Counted from the first letter of the stretch, positions 17,226 through 26,942 are shown. The stretch is DNA of 64,000 bases from Jiella flava (GCF_017349315.1 NZ_JAFMPP010000002.1:124001-188000), one strand, 5' to 3'. Notes: a model not told the origin generated them from the sequence alone. Numbers and translations: made by a program.

Positions 17226-19354
17226 GAGAGCGGCCGGGAACGCGGCCGAACGCGCCGGTCACGCCGACGGGCGGGGGCGCGTCAATGTCGCCACGCCGCC
17301 GCCTCGCCCAACTCGGCATCCTGATCGGGATGATGCTGTTGATCGCCGGCCTTTGGGGCTATTCGGCGATCGAACAGGCTGTCGCCCGCCGTGTCACGAT
17401 GCTGTCTCAGCCGCCGGTCGGGGTCGAGGTGGTCGACCGCGAGGGCCGGCTTCTGCGGGCGTTTCCAGTGAGCGACGGCCGTTGGCGGCTGGCGGCGGAC
17501 GGCCACGATGTCGACCCGCGCTTCGTCAAGATGTTGCTCACCTGGGAGGACAAGCGCTTCTTTTCCCATCACGGCATCGATCCGCAAGCGCTGCTTCGGG
17601 CGGCCTGGCAATCGCTCAGCTATGGCCGAATCGTCTCCGGCGGCTCGACCTTGACCATGCAGGTCGCGCGGATGCTCAACCAGCTGCCGACCGGCAGCTT
17701 TGCCGCGAAGATCGAGCAGATACTGACTGCCCTGGCGCTGGAGCGGCGTTACGACAAGGCCGAGATTCTGGCGCTCTATCTGCGGTTGGCGCCCTATGGC
17801 GGCAATGTCGAGGGGATCCGCGCAGCCTCTCTTGTCCTCTTCGGCAAAGAGCCGCGCCAGCTGACCGCGGCCGAGGCCGCGCTGCTGGTCGCCCTGCCGC
17901 AATCGCCGGAGCGCTATCGGCCCGACCGCTTCCCCAAACGCGCCAAGGCCGCTCGCGACCGGGTGCTGAAACGGATGGCGTCGCGCGGCGTGATCGACGC
18001 CGGGCAGGAGCACCGCGCGCTCGCCGAGCCGATTCCCGGCCGACGGCTGGCTATGCCGACGCTCGCCCCGCATCTCGCCGATCGGCTGCACCGCGCCGAT
18101 CCGACCCGTGCCCATATCGCGGTGACGATCGACAAGACGCTGCAGACCCGGCTCGAGACCTACGCGTTGACCAAGGCCAAAAGCCTGACGAGCCCGCTGT
18201 CGCTGGCGATCGTCGTTGCCGACTCCATCACCGGCGAGATCATTGCCGATATCGGCTCGCCGGACTATTTCGATCGCCGCCGCCAGGGCTTCGTCGATCT
18301 GACCGAGGCGCCGCGTTCGCCCGGCTCGACCTTGAAGCCGCTGATCTACGGGCTCGCCTTCGAGCGCGGCATCGCCCATCCCGAAAGTCTGATCGACGAC
18401 GCGCCGGCGGGGTTCGCCGGCTATACGCCGCAGAATTTCGACCATCAATTCGACGGCGTCATCACCGCCCGCCGGGCGTTGCAGCTCTCGCGCAATCTGC
18501 CGGCGGTGGAACTGCTTTCGGCGGTCGGGCCGAGCCGGCTGGTCGAGCGGATGCGGCGGGCGGGCGCGACGCCGAAGCTCGGCGATCGCTCGCTGCCGGG
18601 CCTGGCGATCGGTCTCGGTGGCCTCGGCATGACGCTCGAAGATCTGGTGCGGATCTATGCCGGCATCGCCAATGGCGGGCTGTCGATCCCTCTGCATGTC
18701 GACGCGGACGCGCCGCGCTCCACGCCGCGCCGGATACTGTCGCGTCAGGCGGCCTGGTATGTCACCTCGATCCTGTCGGGCGCGACCTCGACCACCAAAG
18801 GTTCGCCCGGCCTGATCGCCCACAAGACCGGAACCTCCTATGGCTACCGCGACGCCTGGACCATCGGCTATGATGGCCGCGACGTCGTCGGTGTCTGGCT
18901 CGGGCGGCCGGATGGCGCACCGGTGCCGGGTTTAATCGGCCAGGACATGGCGGTACCGGTGATGCGCGACGTGTTCTCCCGCATCGGACCGCGGCGCCGC
19001 TTGCCAGGGCCACCGTCCGGTATCCTCGCCTTGTCCGGTGCCGGCTTGCCGCCGCCCTTGCAGCGGATCGGGCGCGCCGCCGAGCGTCTGGAGACCGGGC
19101 TGACGCCGGAGATCGTCTATCCGCCGGACAAGAGCCGGATCGCACTCGGCGACGATGCCGGCGGAATGGCGCCGCTCTATTTGAAGGTGCGCAACGGTCG
19201 GCCCCCCTTTACCTGGTATGTCGACGGCGTCCCCGTCGATCGCGATCAGCTTTTGCGGCAGTCGACCTTTCAGCCGACGGAACCCGGGTTTTTATCGATC
19301 TCGGTGGTCGATGGTCGCGGCGCGGCGGCGCGCACGAATGTCTTCGTGAAATGA
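17222..19354 (+). CDS. pbpC: Penicillin-binding protein 1C
   Basis: Bifunctional peptidoglycan synthase. It has an N-terminal membrane anchor (about residues 28-48). A GT51 transglycosylase domain follows, with the catalytic Glu in WEDKRFFSHHGID and GGSTLTMQVARM. The transpeptidase domain has the serine in SPGSTLKPLIYG, the SRN motif in LSRNLPAV and KTGTS near residue 538. A C-terminal BiPBP_C domain matches PBP1C rather than PBP1A. The GTG at 17222 overlaps the alpha-2-macroglobulin stop (GTGA); an in-frame ATG at 17285 with a GGCGGGGG-like site is the main alternative. The two genes form the conserved yfhM-pbpC pair. Confidence 0.95.
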   Translation: MRERPGTRPNAPVTPTGGGASMSPRRRLAQLGILIGMMLLIAGLWGYSAIEQAVARRVTMLSQPPVGVEVVDREGRLLRAFPVSDGRWRLAADGHDVDPRFVKMLLTWEDKRFFSHHGIDPQALLRAAWQSLSYGRIVSGGSTLTMQVARMLNQLPTGSFAAKIEQILTALALERRYDKAEILALYLRLAPYGGNVEGIRAASLVLFGKEPRQLTAAEAALLVALPQSPERYRPDRFPKRAKAARDRVLKRMASRGVIDAGQEHRALAEPIPGRRLAMPTLAPHLADRLHRADPTRAHIAVTIDKTLQTRLETYALTKAKSLTSPLSLAIVVADSITGEIIADIGSPDYFDRRRQGFVDLTEAPRSPGSTLKPLIYGLAFERGIAHPESLIDDAPAGFAGYTPQNFDHQFDGVITARRALQLSRNLPAVELLSAVGPSRLVERMRRAGATPKLGDRSLPGLAIGLGGLGMTLEDLVRIYAGIANGGLSIPLHVDADAPRSTPRRILSRQAAWYVTSILSGATSTTKGSPGLIAHKTGTSYGYRDAWTIGYDGRDVVGVWLGRPDGAPVPGLIGQDMAVPVMRDVFSRIGPRRRLPGPPSGILALSGAGLPPPLQRIGRAAERLETGLTPEIVYPPDKSRIALGDDAGGMAPLYLKVRNGRPPFTWYVDGVPVDRDQLLRQSTFQPTEPGFLSISVVDGRGAAARTNVFVK

Positions 19355-19545
19355 TGTGGGGTACAGTTTGGCGTGCGCAGTAATAATTTTTATCGAGCTT
19401 GAGCTAAAGATCGGTGCCGGCTAAAGATCACTCTCGCACGATATTGTTGTCTGGCCGAATCGGACGACGACTGACGCCCGCATTTCGCCATACCCGGTGC
19501 CTCTGACTTAGGGCGCGTCGATTGGAGCCGGCACGAGACGACCCG

Positions 19546-21033
19546 ATGAATACAGCGCAGCGCCAGTTTAACCGCGCGATCTTTGCCGCCATTGCGACCG
19601 GTTTCTTCATGCTGATTATCGCGGCAGGGGCCGTGGTCTGGGCGTTTCAGCGTACGCAGGATATCGGGCAGCGCGTCACTCATTCGATCGAAATTGAAGC
19701 GGCGATCGCCAACCTCAATCGGCTGGACGAGCGCATCGAGGCCGCGAGGCGCGGCTTTCTGCTGGAAGGTGACAAGCGATTCCTGCGGACATTCGAGGTG
19801 ACGGCGGCCGAAATTCCTCACAAGATCAACGATATGGCCAAGTTGACTGCCGACAATCCGGACCAGATCCGGCGGGTAGAGCAGTATCGCAAACTGGCCA
19901 AGAACTATCTTGATCTCGTCGAAAAATCGATCGCGAACAAGCGGGCCGGAATCACCACAGTTCCAGGTTCGAGCCTGCTCGATAAGGCCGACATCGCTGT
20001 CTCTCAGCAATTGCGCGATCTGTCGGACACGATGAGCAGCGCCGAGCGCGATCTGCTCGAAAAGCGCACCACCCGAGAACATGCCGGCATCCTCTTGTCC
20101 ACCTCGATCGGAATCGTGGCCGCGACCATCCTGCTTCTGGTTTCTTTCGGCACGATCTGGGTCGTGCGCCGCACCTTGGCGGCGCTCTCGGTGGCCGGAG
20201 AGCAATTGCGATTGTTGAACGGGGACCTGGAATCGGCCGTGGCCGAGCGGACGGCTGAGCTGCAACGCGCCAATGCCGAAATTCAGCGCTTCGCCTATAT
20301 CGTCTCCCACGATCTGCGTTCGCCCTTGGTCAACGTCATGGGCTTTACCTCCGAACTCGCCGCGGCGATTGAACCGCTGAGCGAGCTGCTCGAGATGGCC
20401 GAAGAGCGGATTCCGGACAGCGTGACCGACGAGGCGCGCTACGCGGTGCGCGAGAATCTGCCCGAGTCGGTTGGCTTCATCCGCACCTCGACCGAGAAGA
20501 TGGATCGGCTGATCAACGCGATCCTGCGGCTGTCGCGTGAGGGGCGCCGGATGCTGGCACCTGAGGCGGTCGACATGAACGCCCTTGTCACCTCGATTAT
20601 CGACAGCCTGCAGCACCGGGTCGGCGAACTCGGTGTGACCATGAAGGCCGAACCGCTGCCGACGGTGATCACCGATAAGCTAGCGATCGAGCAGATCTTG
20701 TCCAACCTCATCGAGAATGCGATCAAATATCTCAAGGCTGATCGCCCCGGGACGATCATCATTCGTGGACAAAAGGAGAATAGCCGAGTTCTGATCGAGG
20801 TCGAGGACAACGGTCGGGGTATCGATCCGAAGGATCACGAGCGGATCTTCGATCTGTTCCGCCGCTCCGGAACACAGGATCAACCGGGCGAGGGCATCGG
20901 CCTTGCCCATGTCAGAGCGCTGGCACACCGCTTGGGCGGCACGATCAGTTGCACATCTGCGCTGGAGAACGGCGCGACGTTCAGACTGTCGCTGCCGAAG
21001 GACCTTGCGCCACAACAAGGATCGAACACGTGA
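19546..21033 (+). CDS. CHASE3-domain sensor histidine kinase
   Basis: A 495-residue inner-membrane kinase. TM1 (about residues 10-32) is followed by a CHASE3 extracytoplasmic helical domain (LNRLDERIEAARRGFLLEGDK). TM2 is around residues 185-210, then a coiled coil (AGEQLRLLNGDLESAVAERT). The HisKA phospho-acceptor His is in YIVSHDLRSPL and the ATPase domain contains NLIENAIKYL, VEDNGRGID and GEGIGLAHVRAL. I chose the ATG at 19546 over a TTG 24 bp upstream. The next gene, an Rcp1-like regulator, begins inside its stop codon (GTGA), so the two are coupled partners. Confidence 0.92.
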   Translation: MNTAQRQFNRAIFAAIATGFFMLIIAAGAVVWAFQRTQDIGQRVTHSIEIEAAIANLNRLDERIEAARRGFLLEGDKRFLRTFEVTAAEIPHKINDMAKLTADNPDQIRRVEQYRKLAKNYLDLVEKSIANKRAGITTVPGSSLLDKADIAVSQQLRDLSDTMSSAERDLLEKRTTREHAGILLSTSIGIVAATILLLVSFGTIWVVRRTLAALSVAGEQLRLLNGDLESAVAERTAELQRANAEIQRFAYIVSHDLRSPLVNVMGFTSELAAAIEPLSELLEMAEERIPDSVTDEARYAVRENLPESVGFIRTSTEKMDRLINAILRLSREGRRMLAPEAVDMNALVTSIIDSLQHRVGELGVTMKAEPLPTVITDKLAIEQILSNLIENAIKYLKADRPGTIIIRGQKENSRVLIEVEDNGRGIDPKDHERIFDLFRRSGTQDQPGEGIGLAHVRALAHRLGGTISCTSALENGATFRLSLPKDLAPQQGSNT

Positions 21034-21476
21034 GAAAACCCCAGACCGTCAATATCGTCATGATCGAAGACGACGAAGGACATGCCCGGCTGATCGAAAG
21101 GAACATCCGCCGGGCCGGTGTCAACAACGAGATTCGGCACTTCATGGAAGGCACGGCCGCCCTCCAGTATCTGTTCGACTCCGCCGATGGTCCGGCCAAG
21201 AATGGCCCGGCGCTGGTTCTGCTCGATCTCAACCTGCCGGATATGAGCGGCATCGACGTTCTGCAGCGGATGAAAGCGCCGGACAGCCCGCTGAAGCGCA
21301 CGCCGGTGGTGGTTCTCACCACCACCGACGACAAGGTGGAGATCGAGCGCTGCTATGATCTTGGGGCGAATGTCTACATCACCAAGCCGGTGAACTACGA
21401 AACCTTCGCGCAGGCCATCCGACAGCTCGGCCTGTTTCTGTCGGTGATCCAGGTGCCGGACACCGATGTCAGCTGA
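21030..21476 (+). CDS. Single-domain response regulator, Rcp1-like
   Basis: A 148-residue stand-alone receiver. Acidic residues lie in MIEDDEGHARL, the phospho-acceptor Asp in LVLLDLNLPDMSG (about D66), Thr in VVLTTTDD and Lys in VYITKPVNYETF. The long insertion after helix 2 and the NIVMIEDDEGHA start resemble Rcp1-type partners of phytochrome-like kinases. There is no output domain. The GTG start overlaps the kinase's TGA; a longer frame back to 20949 lies inside the kinase gene and is unlikely to be translated. Its probable role is to take phosphate from the CHASE3 kinase and pass it on or act by protein contact. Confidence 0.9.
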   Translation: MRKPQTVNIVMIEDDEGHARLIERNIRRAGVNNEIRHFMEGTAALQYLFDSADGPAKNGPALVLLDLNLPDMSGIDVLQRMKAPDSPLKRTPVVVLTTTDDKVEIERCYDLGANVYITKPVNYETFAQAIRQLGLFLSVIQVPDTDVS

Positions 21477-21595
21477 ACGAGCAAGTGTCAAAATGCGATC
21501 TATGATTGAATTGTTGGCCGGCTACGAATTGGCTTGCGTGACCGTGCAGTCGAATTTATCTCATCTTTCCTGCTCAACCTCATAGCCGGGCTGCC

Positions 21596-22615
21596 ATGCC
21601 GCGTGTTCTGTACATCGACGACGATGAGGTCTTGCGGCTGCTGACCAGCCGGGCTTTGCGTCGTCGCGGTTTCGAGGTCGAAACGGCCGCCGATGCCGAC
21701 AGCGGACTGGCCAAGCTGCGCGAGGGTGGTTTCGATCTGGCCGCGATCGACCACTACATGCCCGGCAAGACCGGGCTCGACGCACTGGCGATGATTGCCG
21801 AACTCCCGACGCCGCCGCCGGTAGTCTACGTTACCGGCTCGGAAGAAACCAGTATCGCCGTGGCGGCGCTCAAAGCCGGCGCCTCGGATTATGTCGTCAA
21901 GACCGTCGGCGACGAGTTCTTCGACCTTTTGGCCTCAAGCTTTCGCCAGTCCCTGGAGCGCCGCGCTCTTGTGGCGGCGAAGGAGGAGGCGGAACGGGCC
22001 TTGCGCGCCTCGAACGAGCGGCTGGCAGCGCTCGTCAAGGAGGCGAACCACCGGGTCGCCAACAGCCTGCAGATTCTGTCGGCCTTCGTCAACATGCAGG
22101 CCTCGGCGGTCGCCAGCGACGAGGCCAAATCGGCCTTGCGCGACACCCAGCAGCGGATCGCGGCGATCGCTCAGGTGCATCGCCGGCTCTACGATTCTGA
22201 CGACATCGAGACGATCGACGTCGCGGACTATCTGGTTCCGCTAACCAAAGAGCTGGAGGCGACCTGGTCGACGCCGGCCTCGCCGCGCAGGCTGATCCTG
22301 CAATCGGAATCGCTGCGGCTGAAGACCGACCGGGCGGTCTCGCTGGGGATCATCGTCACCGAACTGGTCAGCAATTCCTGCAAATATGCCTACGGCGAAA
22401 ACCAATCCGGCGAGGTGCGGATCTTGCTGCGCAGCGAGGGCCTGCACTTTAAACTCAGCGTCGAGGATGATGGGCCTGGGGTGGATCTCAGCGGCAAGCC
22501 GCAAGGCACTGGCGTCGGCACCCGGCTCATTCGCGCGATGGCGCACAGTCTTGGCGCTGATCTCGATTACGGCCTGGGGCCGGGGGGGCAGATCTGCGTG
22601 ACGGCGGCGCGCTGA
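21596..22615 (+). CDS. Response regulator-histidine kinase hybrid, REC + HisKA_2 + HATPase_c
   Basis: A 339-residue soluble protein. Its N-terminal receiver has VLYIDDDEVLR, phospho-acceptor D52 in AAIDHYMPGKTG, and K102 in SDYVVKT. A short coiled coil leads to a HisKA_2/HWE-like dimerisation domain with His152 in KEANHRVANSLQIL. The ATPase domain contains ELVSNSCKYAYGE and EDDGPGVDL. Such receiver-linked kinases in Alphaproteobacteria can feed stress or light signalling cascades, including PhyR-type responses. It follows the Rcp1-like gene after 119 bp, so it could belong to the same module or have its own promoter. No PhyR/NepR/EcfG genes are in the window. Confidence 0.9.
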   Translation: MPRVLYIDDDEVLRLLTSRALRRRGFEVETAADADSGLAKLREGGFDLAAIDHYMPGKTGLDALAMIAELPTPPPVVYVTGSEETSIAVAALKAGASDYVVKTVGDEFFDLLASSFRQSLERRALVAAKEEAERALRASNERLAALVKEANHRVANSLQILSAFVNMQASAVASDEAKSALRDTQQRIAAIAQVHRRLYDSDDIETIDVADYLVPLTKELEATWSTPASPRRLILQSESLRLKTDRAVSLGIIVTELVSNSCKYAYGENQSGEVRILLRSEGLHFKLSVEDDGPGVDLSGKPQGTGVGTRLIRAMAHSLGADLDYGLGPGGQICVTAAR

Positions 22616-22837
22616 GTGGCGAACGCACGATTTTCCGCCTGGCCCGTTGCCGCGAGGGCGGCATCGAGCCGCAAACGCTGTTTTCCGGGACGCTGTCGCT
22701 GCGAACCTCTCCGGAGCGACACCCGCGGACTGCCGCCGCCGTTCGGCCTCGATCAATCCGTGGCCTGTCCAGACCGTGAAGCGGCACGCGGACATCGATC
22801 TCGATCCTAAAACGACAACGATCGACTGACGCCGCTA

Positions 22838-24001
22838 TCACGCCGTTTCGGCAAACAGTTCGCGCCCGATCAGCATACGGCGGATTTCCGAGGTGCCGGC
22901 GCCGATCTCGTAGAGCTTGGCGTCGCGCAGCAGCCGTCCGGTCGGATAGTCGTTGATATAGCCGTTGCCGCCAAGTGCCTGGATCGCCTGCAGCGCCATC
23001 TGGGTGGCGGCTTCGGCGGCATAAAGGATACAGCCGGCGGCGTCCTTGCGATTGGTCTCGCCGCGATCGCAGGCCGCGGCGACGGCATAGACATAGGCTC
23101 TAGCGGCGCTGAGCTGGACATACATGTCGGCGAGTTTGCCCTGCATCAGCTGGAAGGTCCCAATCGCCTGGCCGAACTGCTCACGCTCGTGGACATAGGG
23201 AATCACCACGTCGAGGCAGGCGGCCATGATGCCGAGCGGGCCGGCGGCGAGCACAACGCGCTCGTAGTCGAGCCCGCTCATCAGCACCTTCACGCCGCCG
23301 CCGACCTCGCCGAGCACGTTCTCATAGGGCACCTCGCAATCGGCAAAGACCAGTTCGCAGGTGTTGGAGCCGCGCATTCCGAGCTTGTCGAGCTTCTGAG
23401 CGGTGGAAAAGCCCGCCATGCCCTTTTCGATCAGGAAGGCGGTGATTCCGCGCGGCCCGGCGCCGGGATCGGTCTTGGCGTAGACCACCAGCGTGTCGGC
23501 GTCCGGGCCGTTGGTGATCCACATCTTCGAGCCGTTGAGGACGAAGCGGTCGGTCTTCGGCGTGGCCCTCAACGTCATCGAGACGACGTCGGAGCCCGCG
23601 CCCGTCTCCGACATCGCCAGCGAGCCGACATGGGCGCCGGAGATCAGCTTCGGCAGGTATTTGCGCTTCTGCTCCGGTGTGCCGTTTCGCCGGATCTGGT
23701 TGACGCAGAGATTGGAGTGAGCGCCGTAGGACAGGCCGACCGAGGCCGAGGCGCGGGAAATCTCCTCGACCGCGACGCAATGGGCGACATAGCCCATTCC
23801 GGCGCCGCCGAATTCCTCCTCGACGGTGATGCCGAGGAGGCCGAGCTCGCCCATCGCCTGCCAGAGTTCGTTCGGGAAGGCGTTGGAGGCGTCGATTTCG
23901 GCCGCCCGCGGGGCGATCCGCTCCTGGGCGAAGCGGTGCACCGTCTCGCGCAGCGCGTCGATCTCCTCACCGAGCGCGAATGTCATTGCGCGGTCGAACA
24001 T
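22838..24001 (-). CDS. ivd: Isovaleryl-CoA dehydrogenase
   Basis: A 387-residue FAD acyl-CoA dehydrogenase oxidising isovaleryl-CoA to 3-methylcrotonyl-CoA in leucine breakdown. Features include the family segment [19 protein letters not shown], the FAD/substrate segment [30 protein letters not shown], and the catalytic Glu in [19 protein letters not shown] at about residue 247, the position typical of isovaleryl-CoA dehydrogenase. The C terminus ends with [20 protein letters not shown] and GTSEIRR. The start at 24001 lies inside the tetR coding end, a 19-bp overlap, so tetR and ivd form one transcript. The remaining leucine-catabolic genes (carboxylase, hydratase, lyase) are not in this window. 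Confidence 0.95.
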   Translation of the reverse strand: MFDRAMTFALGEEIDALRETVHRFAQERIAPRAAEIDASNAFPNELWQAMGELGLLGITVEEEFGGAGMGYVAHCVAVEEISRASASVGLSYGAHSNLCVNQIRRNGTPEQKRKYLPKLISGAHVGSLAMSETGAGSDVVSMTLRATPKTDRFVLNGSKMWITNGPDADTLVVYAKTDPGAGPRGITAFLIEKGMAGFSTAQKLDKLGMRGSNTCELVFADCEVPYENVLGEVGGGVKVLMSGLDYERVVLAAGPLGIMAACLDVVIPYVHEREQFGQAIGTFQLMQGKLADMYVQLSAARAYVYAVAAACDRGETNRKDAAGCILYAAEAATQMALQAIQALGGNGYINDYPTGRLLRDAKLYEIGAGTSEIRRMLIGRELFAETA

Positions 24002-24633
24002 CCTGCTTCCTCCCCCAGCGGCCAGATCAGGCCGACGCTCTGCATCACCATCTGAACATAGTGCGCGGTGACCGCTTCGCGTGTCAGCGCGGCACCGTCG
24101 CGGGACCAGACGGTAATGCCGGTCATCATCGCGATCAGCGCGCCGGCCTGCACCTTGGCGTTCGGTGTCTGAAAGCGACCGGTCCGCCGGCCGTCCTCCA
24201 GGATCGTTGCGAGCACGCCCGCGTAGCGATCGCGCAGGGCGTGGACCTCGGCGCCTCGGCGCCCCGCCTCGAGACTGCGCAGCTCCATATCGGCGATGAC
24301 GACGTCGTCCGGCTGGTCGAGATGATAGCCGACATGAAAGCTGGCAAAGGCTTCGAGCCGCCGCATCGGATCTCCGCCGGCGGGAACCGCGCGGACGAGG
24401 GCGGCGAGCAGCCGGTCCAGATGCGAGATCATCAAATCGGCGAGAAGATCCTGCTTGCCGGCAAAGTGGTTGTAGATCGCCCCCTGGCGGATGCCCGCCG
24501 CCTCCGCAATGTCGCGCATCGACACCGCGCCGTAGCCGCGCTCGGCAAAGAGCGCCAGCGCCTGCTTGCGGATCGCGCTGCGCGTGTCTCGGCCGCGTTT
24601 GTCCGTCCGACTTGTATCGGCGATCGTATCCAT
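23983..24633 (-). CDS. TetR/AcrR-family transcriptional regulator
   Basis: A 216-residue repressor. The N-terminal HTH spans about residues 16-62 ([41 protein letters not shown]), followed by an all-helical ligand domain. It is encoded upstream of ivd on the same strand, overlaps it by 19 bp, and is divergent from an acyl-CoA synthetase. A perfect palindrome ATGAACG-GT-CGTTCAT lies 12 bp upstream of its start and is probably its own operator. By context it should repress the branched-chain or fatty acyl-CoA genes, responding to an acyl-CoA, like the LiuQ/PsrA-type regulators (inference). Confidence 0.92.
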   Translation of the reverse strand: MDTIADTSRTDKRGRDTRSAIRKQALALFAERGYGAVSMRDIAEAAGIRQGAIYNHFAGKQDLLADLMISHLDRLLAALVRAVPAGGDPMRRLEAFASFHVGYHLDQPDDVVIADMELRSLEAGRRGAEVHALRDRYAGVLATILEDGRRTGRFQTPNAKVQAGALIAMMTGITVWSRDGAALTREAVTAHYVQMVMQSVGLIWPLGEEAGCSTAQ

Positions 24634-24644
24634 TTAATCTCGTT

Positions 24645-24660
24645 ATGAACGGTCGTTCAT
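24645..24660. promoter_or_regulatory. TetR-type palindromic operator
   Basis: ATGAACG-GT-CGTTCAT is a perfect 7-bp inverted repeat with a 2-bp centre, matching the shape of many TetR-family acyl-CoA-regulator boxes. It lies 11 bp upstream of the tetR start codon and about 93 bp upstream of the acyl-CoA synthetase start, so one site could control both directions. Confidence 0.8.
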
Positions 24661-24753
24661 TCATCTATGTCGAATTCGGCGGCCGAGTTCAACTGACACG
24701 GTGTCGCGGGAGGAGCGGGCCGGGTCGCGGCGATCGCAACGGGAGGACGGTGC

Positions 24754-26436
24754 ATGTCGGAGCTTGCGCATGTGATGGGGCGTACGGACGCGCCGCTCAT
24801 CGAGATGACGATCGGCGCGATGGTCGACGCGACCGCCGCGCGATATCCAGAGCTTCCAGCGTTGATCGCCTGCCATCAGGGCATCCGGATGAATTGGGCG
24901 GAGCTGCGCGAAACGGTCGACCGGCTCGCCTGCAGCTTCATCCGGCTGGGTCTCAAGCCCGGTGACCGCGTTGGCATCTGGGCGCCGAATTGCGCCGAAT
25001 GGGCGCTGACCCAGTTCGCGACGGCCAAGGCCGGGCTGATCCTCGTCACCATCAATCCGGCCTATCGGCTGTCCGAGATCGAATATGCCCTCAACAAGGT
25101 CGGCTGCCGGGCGCTGGTGTCGGCACAGCGTTTCAAGACCAGCGATTACGTGGCGGTGTTGCGCGAGCTGGCGCCGGAGATCGATGATGGCACCGCGAAA
25201 CTTGCGGCCAAACGGCTGCCGAGCCTGGAGTTCCTGATCGCGCTCGGGGCCGACGCCGTGCCGGGATTTGCCCGCTTCGACGATCTCCTGACCGAGCCGG
25301 CCGACACCGAGCGGGCCGATCTCGAGGCGCTTGGGGAACGCCTCGACGCCGACGAGCCGATCAACATCCAGTTCACCTCGGGGACAACAGGCGCACCGAA
25401 GGGGGCGACGCTCAGCCATCGCAACATTCTGAACAACGGCTTTTTCGTCACCGAGGCGATCGGCCTTGCGCCCGGCGATCGGCTCTGCATCCCGGTGCCG
25501 CTCTATCACTGTTTCGGCATGGTGCTCGGCAATCTCGGCTGTCTCGCCCATGGTGCGGCGATGGTCTATCCGTCCGACGCCTTCGACCCCGGCGCGGTGC
25601 TGGACGCGATCGCGGGCGAGGGCTGCGTCGGCGTCTATGGCGTGCCGACGATGTTCATCGCGCTGCTCGACCATCCAGATTGCGGGCGGCTGGATCTGCC
25701 GAGCCTTCGCACCGGGGTGATGGCTGGCAGCCCATGCCCGATCGAGGTGATGAAGACGGTGATCGACAAGCTCGGCATGCGCGATGTGACGATCGCCTAC
25801 GGCATGACCGAAACCTCGCCGGTCTCGTTCCAGAGCGGAATGGACGATCCGGTCACTCGCCGGGTCTCGACCGTTGGCCGGGTCCAGCCCCATTGCGAGG
25901 TCAAGATTGTCGGGCCGGAGGGCGAGACGGTGAAGCGCGGCGAGCCCGGCGAATTGTGCACGCGCGGCTATCTGGTGATGAAGGGCTATTGGAACGACGA
26001 AGCACGCACCGCCGAGTCGATCGACGCCGACGGCTTCATGCATTCGGGCGATCTCGCGACGATCGACGACGAGGGCTATGGTAACATTGTCGGGCGCTTG
26101 AAGGACATGGTGATCCGCGGCGGCGAAAACGTCTATCCGCGTGAGGTCGAGGAGTTCCTCTATACCCATCCGAAGATCCGCGACGTGCAGGTGGTCGGCG
26201 TGCCGGATCGCAAATATGGCGAGGAATTGTGCGCCTGCGTCATTGCCAGCGACCCGAGCTTGACCGGCGACGAGCTGCGGGCATTCTGCCAGGGCAAGAT
26301 CGCCCATTACAAGATCCCCCGCTATGTCGAGTTGGTCGAGGCGTTTCCGATGACGGTGACCGGCAAGATCCAGAAATTCGCGCTGCGCTCGCAAATGAGC
26401 CAGACGCTGGGGCTGACGGCAGAGGCAACCGCATGA
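24754..26436 (+). CDS. AMP-binding acyl-CoA synthetase (fatty/short-chain acyl-CoA ligase)
   Basis: A 560-residue adenylate-forming enzyme that activates a carboxylic acid to its CoA thioester using ATP. The P-loop signature [16 protein letters not shown] (about residues 208-223) is intact. [11 protein letters not shown], the [11 protein letters not shown] segment, [13 protein letters not shown] and [15 protein letters not shown] follow. The C-terminal catalytic Lys is in [11 protein letters not shown]. Length and sequence match the FadD3-/AMP-ligase group found beside isovaleryl-CoA dehydrogenase in many proteobacteria. GGGAGG precedes the ATG. It is divergent from tetR-ivd with a shared palindromic operator. 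Substrate may be a medium- or branched-chain acid; it is not determinable here. Confidence 0.92.
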   Translation: MSELAHVMGRTDAPLIEMTIGAMVDATAARYPELPALIACHQGIRMNWAELRETVDRLACSFIRLGLKPGDRVGIWAPNCAEWALTQFATAKAGLILVTINPAYRLSEIEYALNKVGCRALVSAQRFKTSDYVAVLRELAPEIDDGTAKLAAKRLPSLEFLIALGADAVPGFARFDDLLTEPADTERADLEALGERLDADEPINIQFTSGTTGAPKGATLSHRNILNNGFFVTEAIGLAPGDRLCIPVPLYHCFGMVLGNLGCLAHGAAMVYPSDAFDPGAVLDAIAGEGCVGVYGVPTMFIALLDHPDCGRLDLPSLRTGVMAGSPCPIEVMKTVIDKLGMRDVTIAYGMTETSPVSFQSGMDDPVTRRVSTVGRVQPHCEVKIVGPEGETVKRGEPGELCTRGYLVMKGYWNDEARTAESIDADGFMHSGDLATIDDEGYGNIVGRLKDMVIRGGENVYPREVEEFLYTHPKIRDVQVVGVPDRKYGEELCACVIASDPSLTGDELRAFCQGKIAHYKIPRYVELVEAFPMTVTGKIQKFALRSQMSQTLGLTAEATA

Positions 26437-26573
26437 AGCCGATGCGTTCATGCGCGATCATCGCAAGACGCAGCTTTTCCGCGATTTCAAATTTACGCAG
26501 CGTTAAGTGTGTGGCGGTTTTTCTGATCAATCAAAAAATTGTATATTTATAAAAGCAACCATGACGAGCAATC

Positions 26574-26927
26574 ATGCGCGTCATGAGCAAACATCACACA
26601 GCCGATGCGGCGCCATGCCGCTTGTCCTTTACCGCCCGCCCGATCGTCGCTTGGATGGTTCTCGGCGCGATGGCCCTCAGCACCGTCCCGGCGCCCGCGG
26701 CGCAGAGCAGGCCGGCGGCTGATCCAAGCCAGGACGTCAGCCGGGTCAAAGCCGTGCTCTTTGCCGCGCGGCGCACGTGCAGGTCGGTGTCGAGCTGCGA
26801 GGAGGCGGTGCGGCTGTGGTGCAGCGGCTATCGTCGGGCGGATGGCGATCACGACGGCATCCCCTGCGAGAATGTCTGCTCGACGAAGCAGGAAGTCGAC
26901 GCCATTCGTGCCCGGATCGGCTGCTGA
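26574..26927 (+). CDS. Excalibur calcium-binding domain secreted protein
   Basis: A 117-residue exported protein: an N-terminal hydrophobic signal (IVAWMVLGAMALSTVPAPAAQ), a linker, then a cysteine-rich excalibur domain (CSGYRRADGDHDGIPCENVC). The DGDHDGIPCE loop is the hallmark that binds calcium in this family. Additional Cys residues (RTCRSVSSCEEA and the C-terminal IGC) imply disulfides in the periplasm. It starts at ATG 26574, with a second in-frame ATG at 26583. It is convergent with the DUF3750 gene 15 bp downstream. Function in this context is unknown. Confidence 0.82.
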   Translation: MRVMSKHHTADAAPCRLSFTARPIVAWMVLGAMALSTVPAPAAQSRPAADPSQDVSRVKAVLFAARRTCRSVSSCEEAVRLWCSGYRRADGDHDGIPCENVCSTKQEVDAIRARIGC

Positions 26928-26942
26928 TCATAGCCTTTCTCG

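Noticed and set aside
22838-24664. A possible 608-residue fusion of a regulator and isovaleryl-CoA dehydrogenase
   Set aside because: The N-terminal third is the tetR gene read in the wrong frame; the dehydrogenase has its own ATG at 24001 overlapping the tetR end by 19 bp.
24661-26451. A 596-codon minus-strand frame over the acyl-CoA synthetase gene
   Set aside because: Antisense shadow; the sense strand has the AMP-binding signature, a good ribosome site and sensible start.
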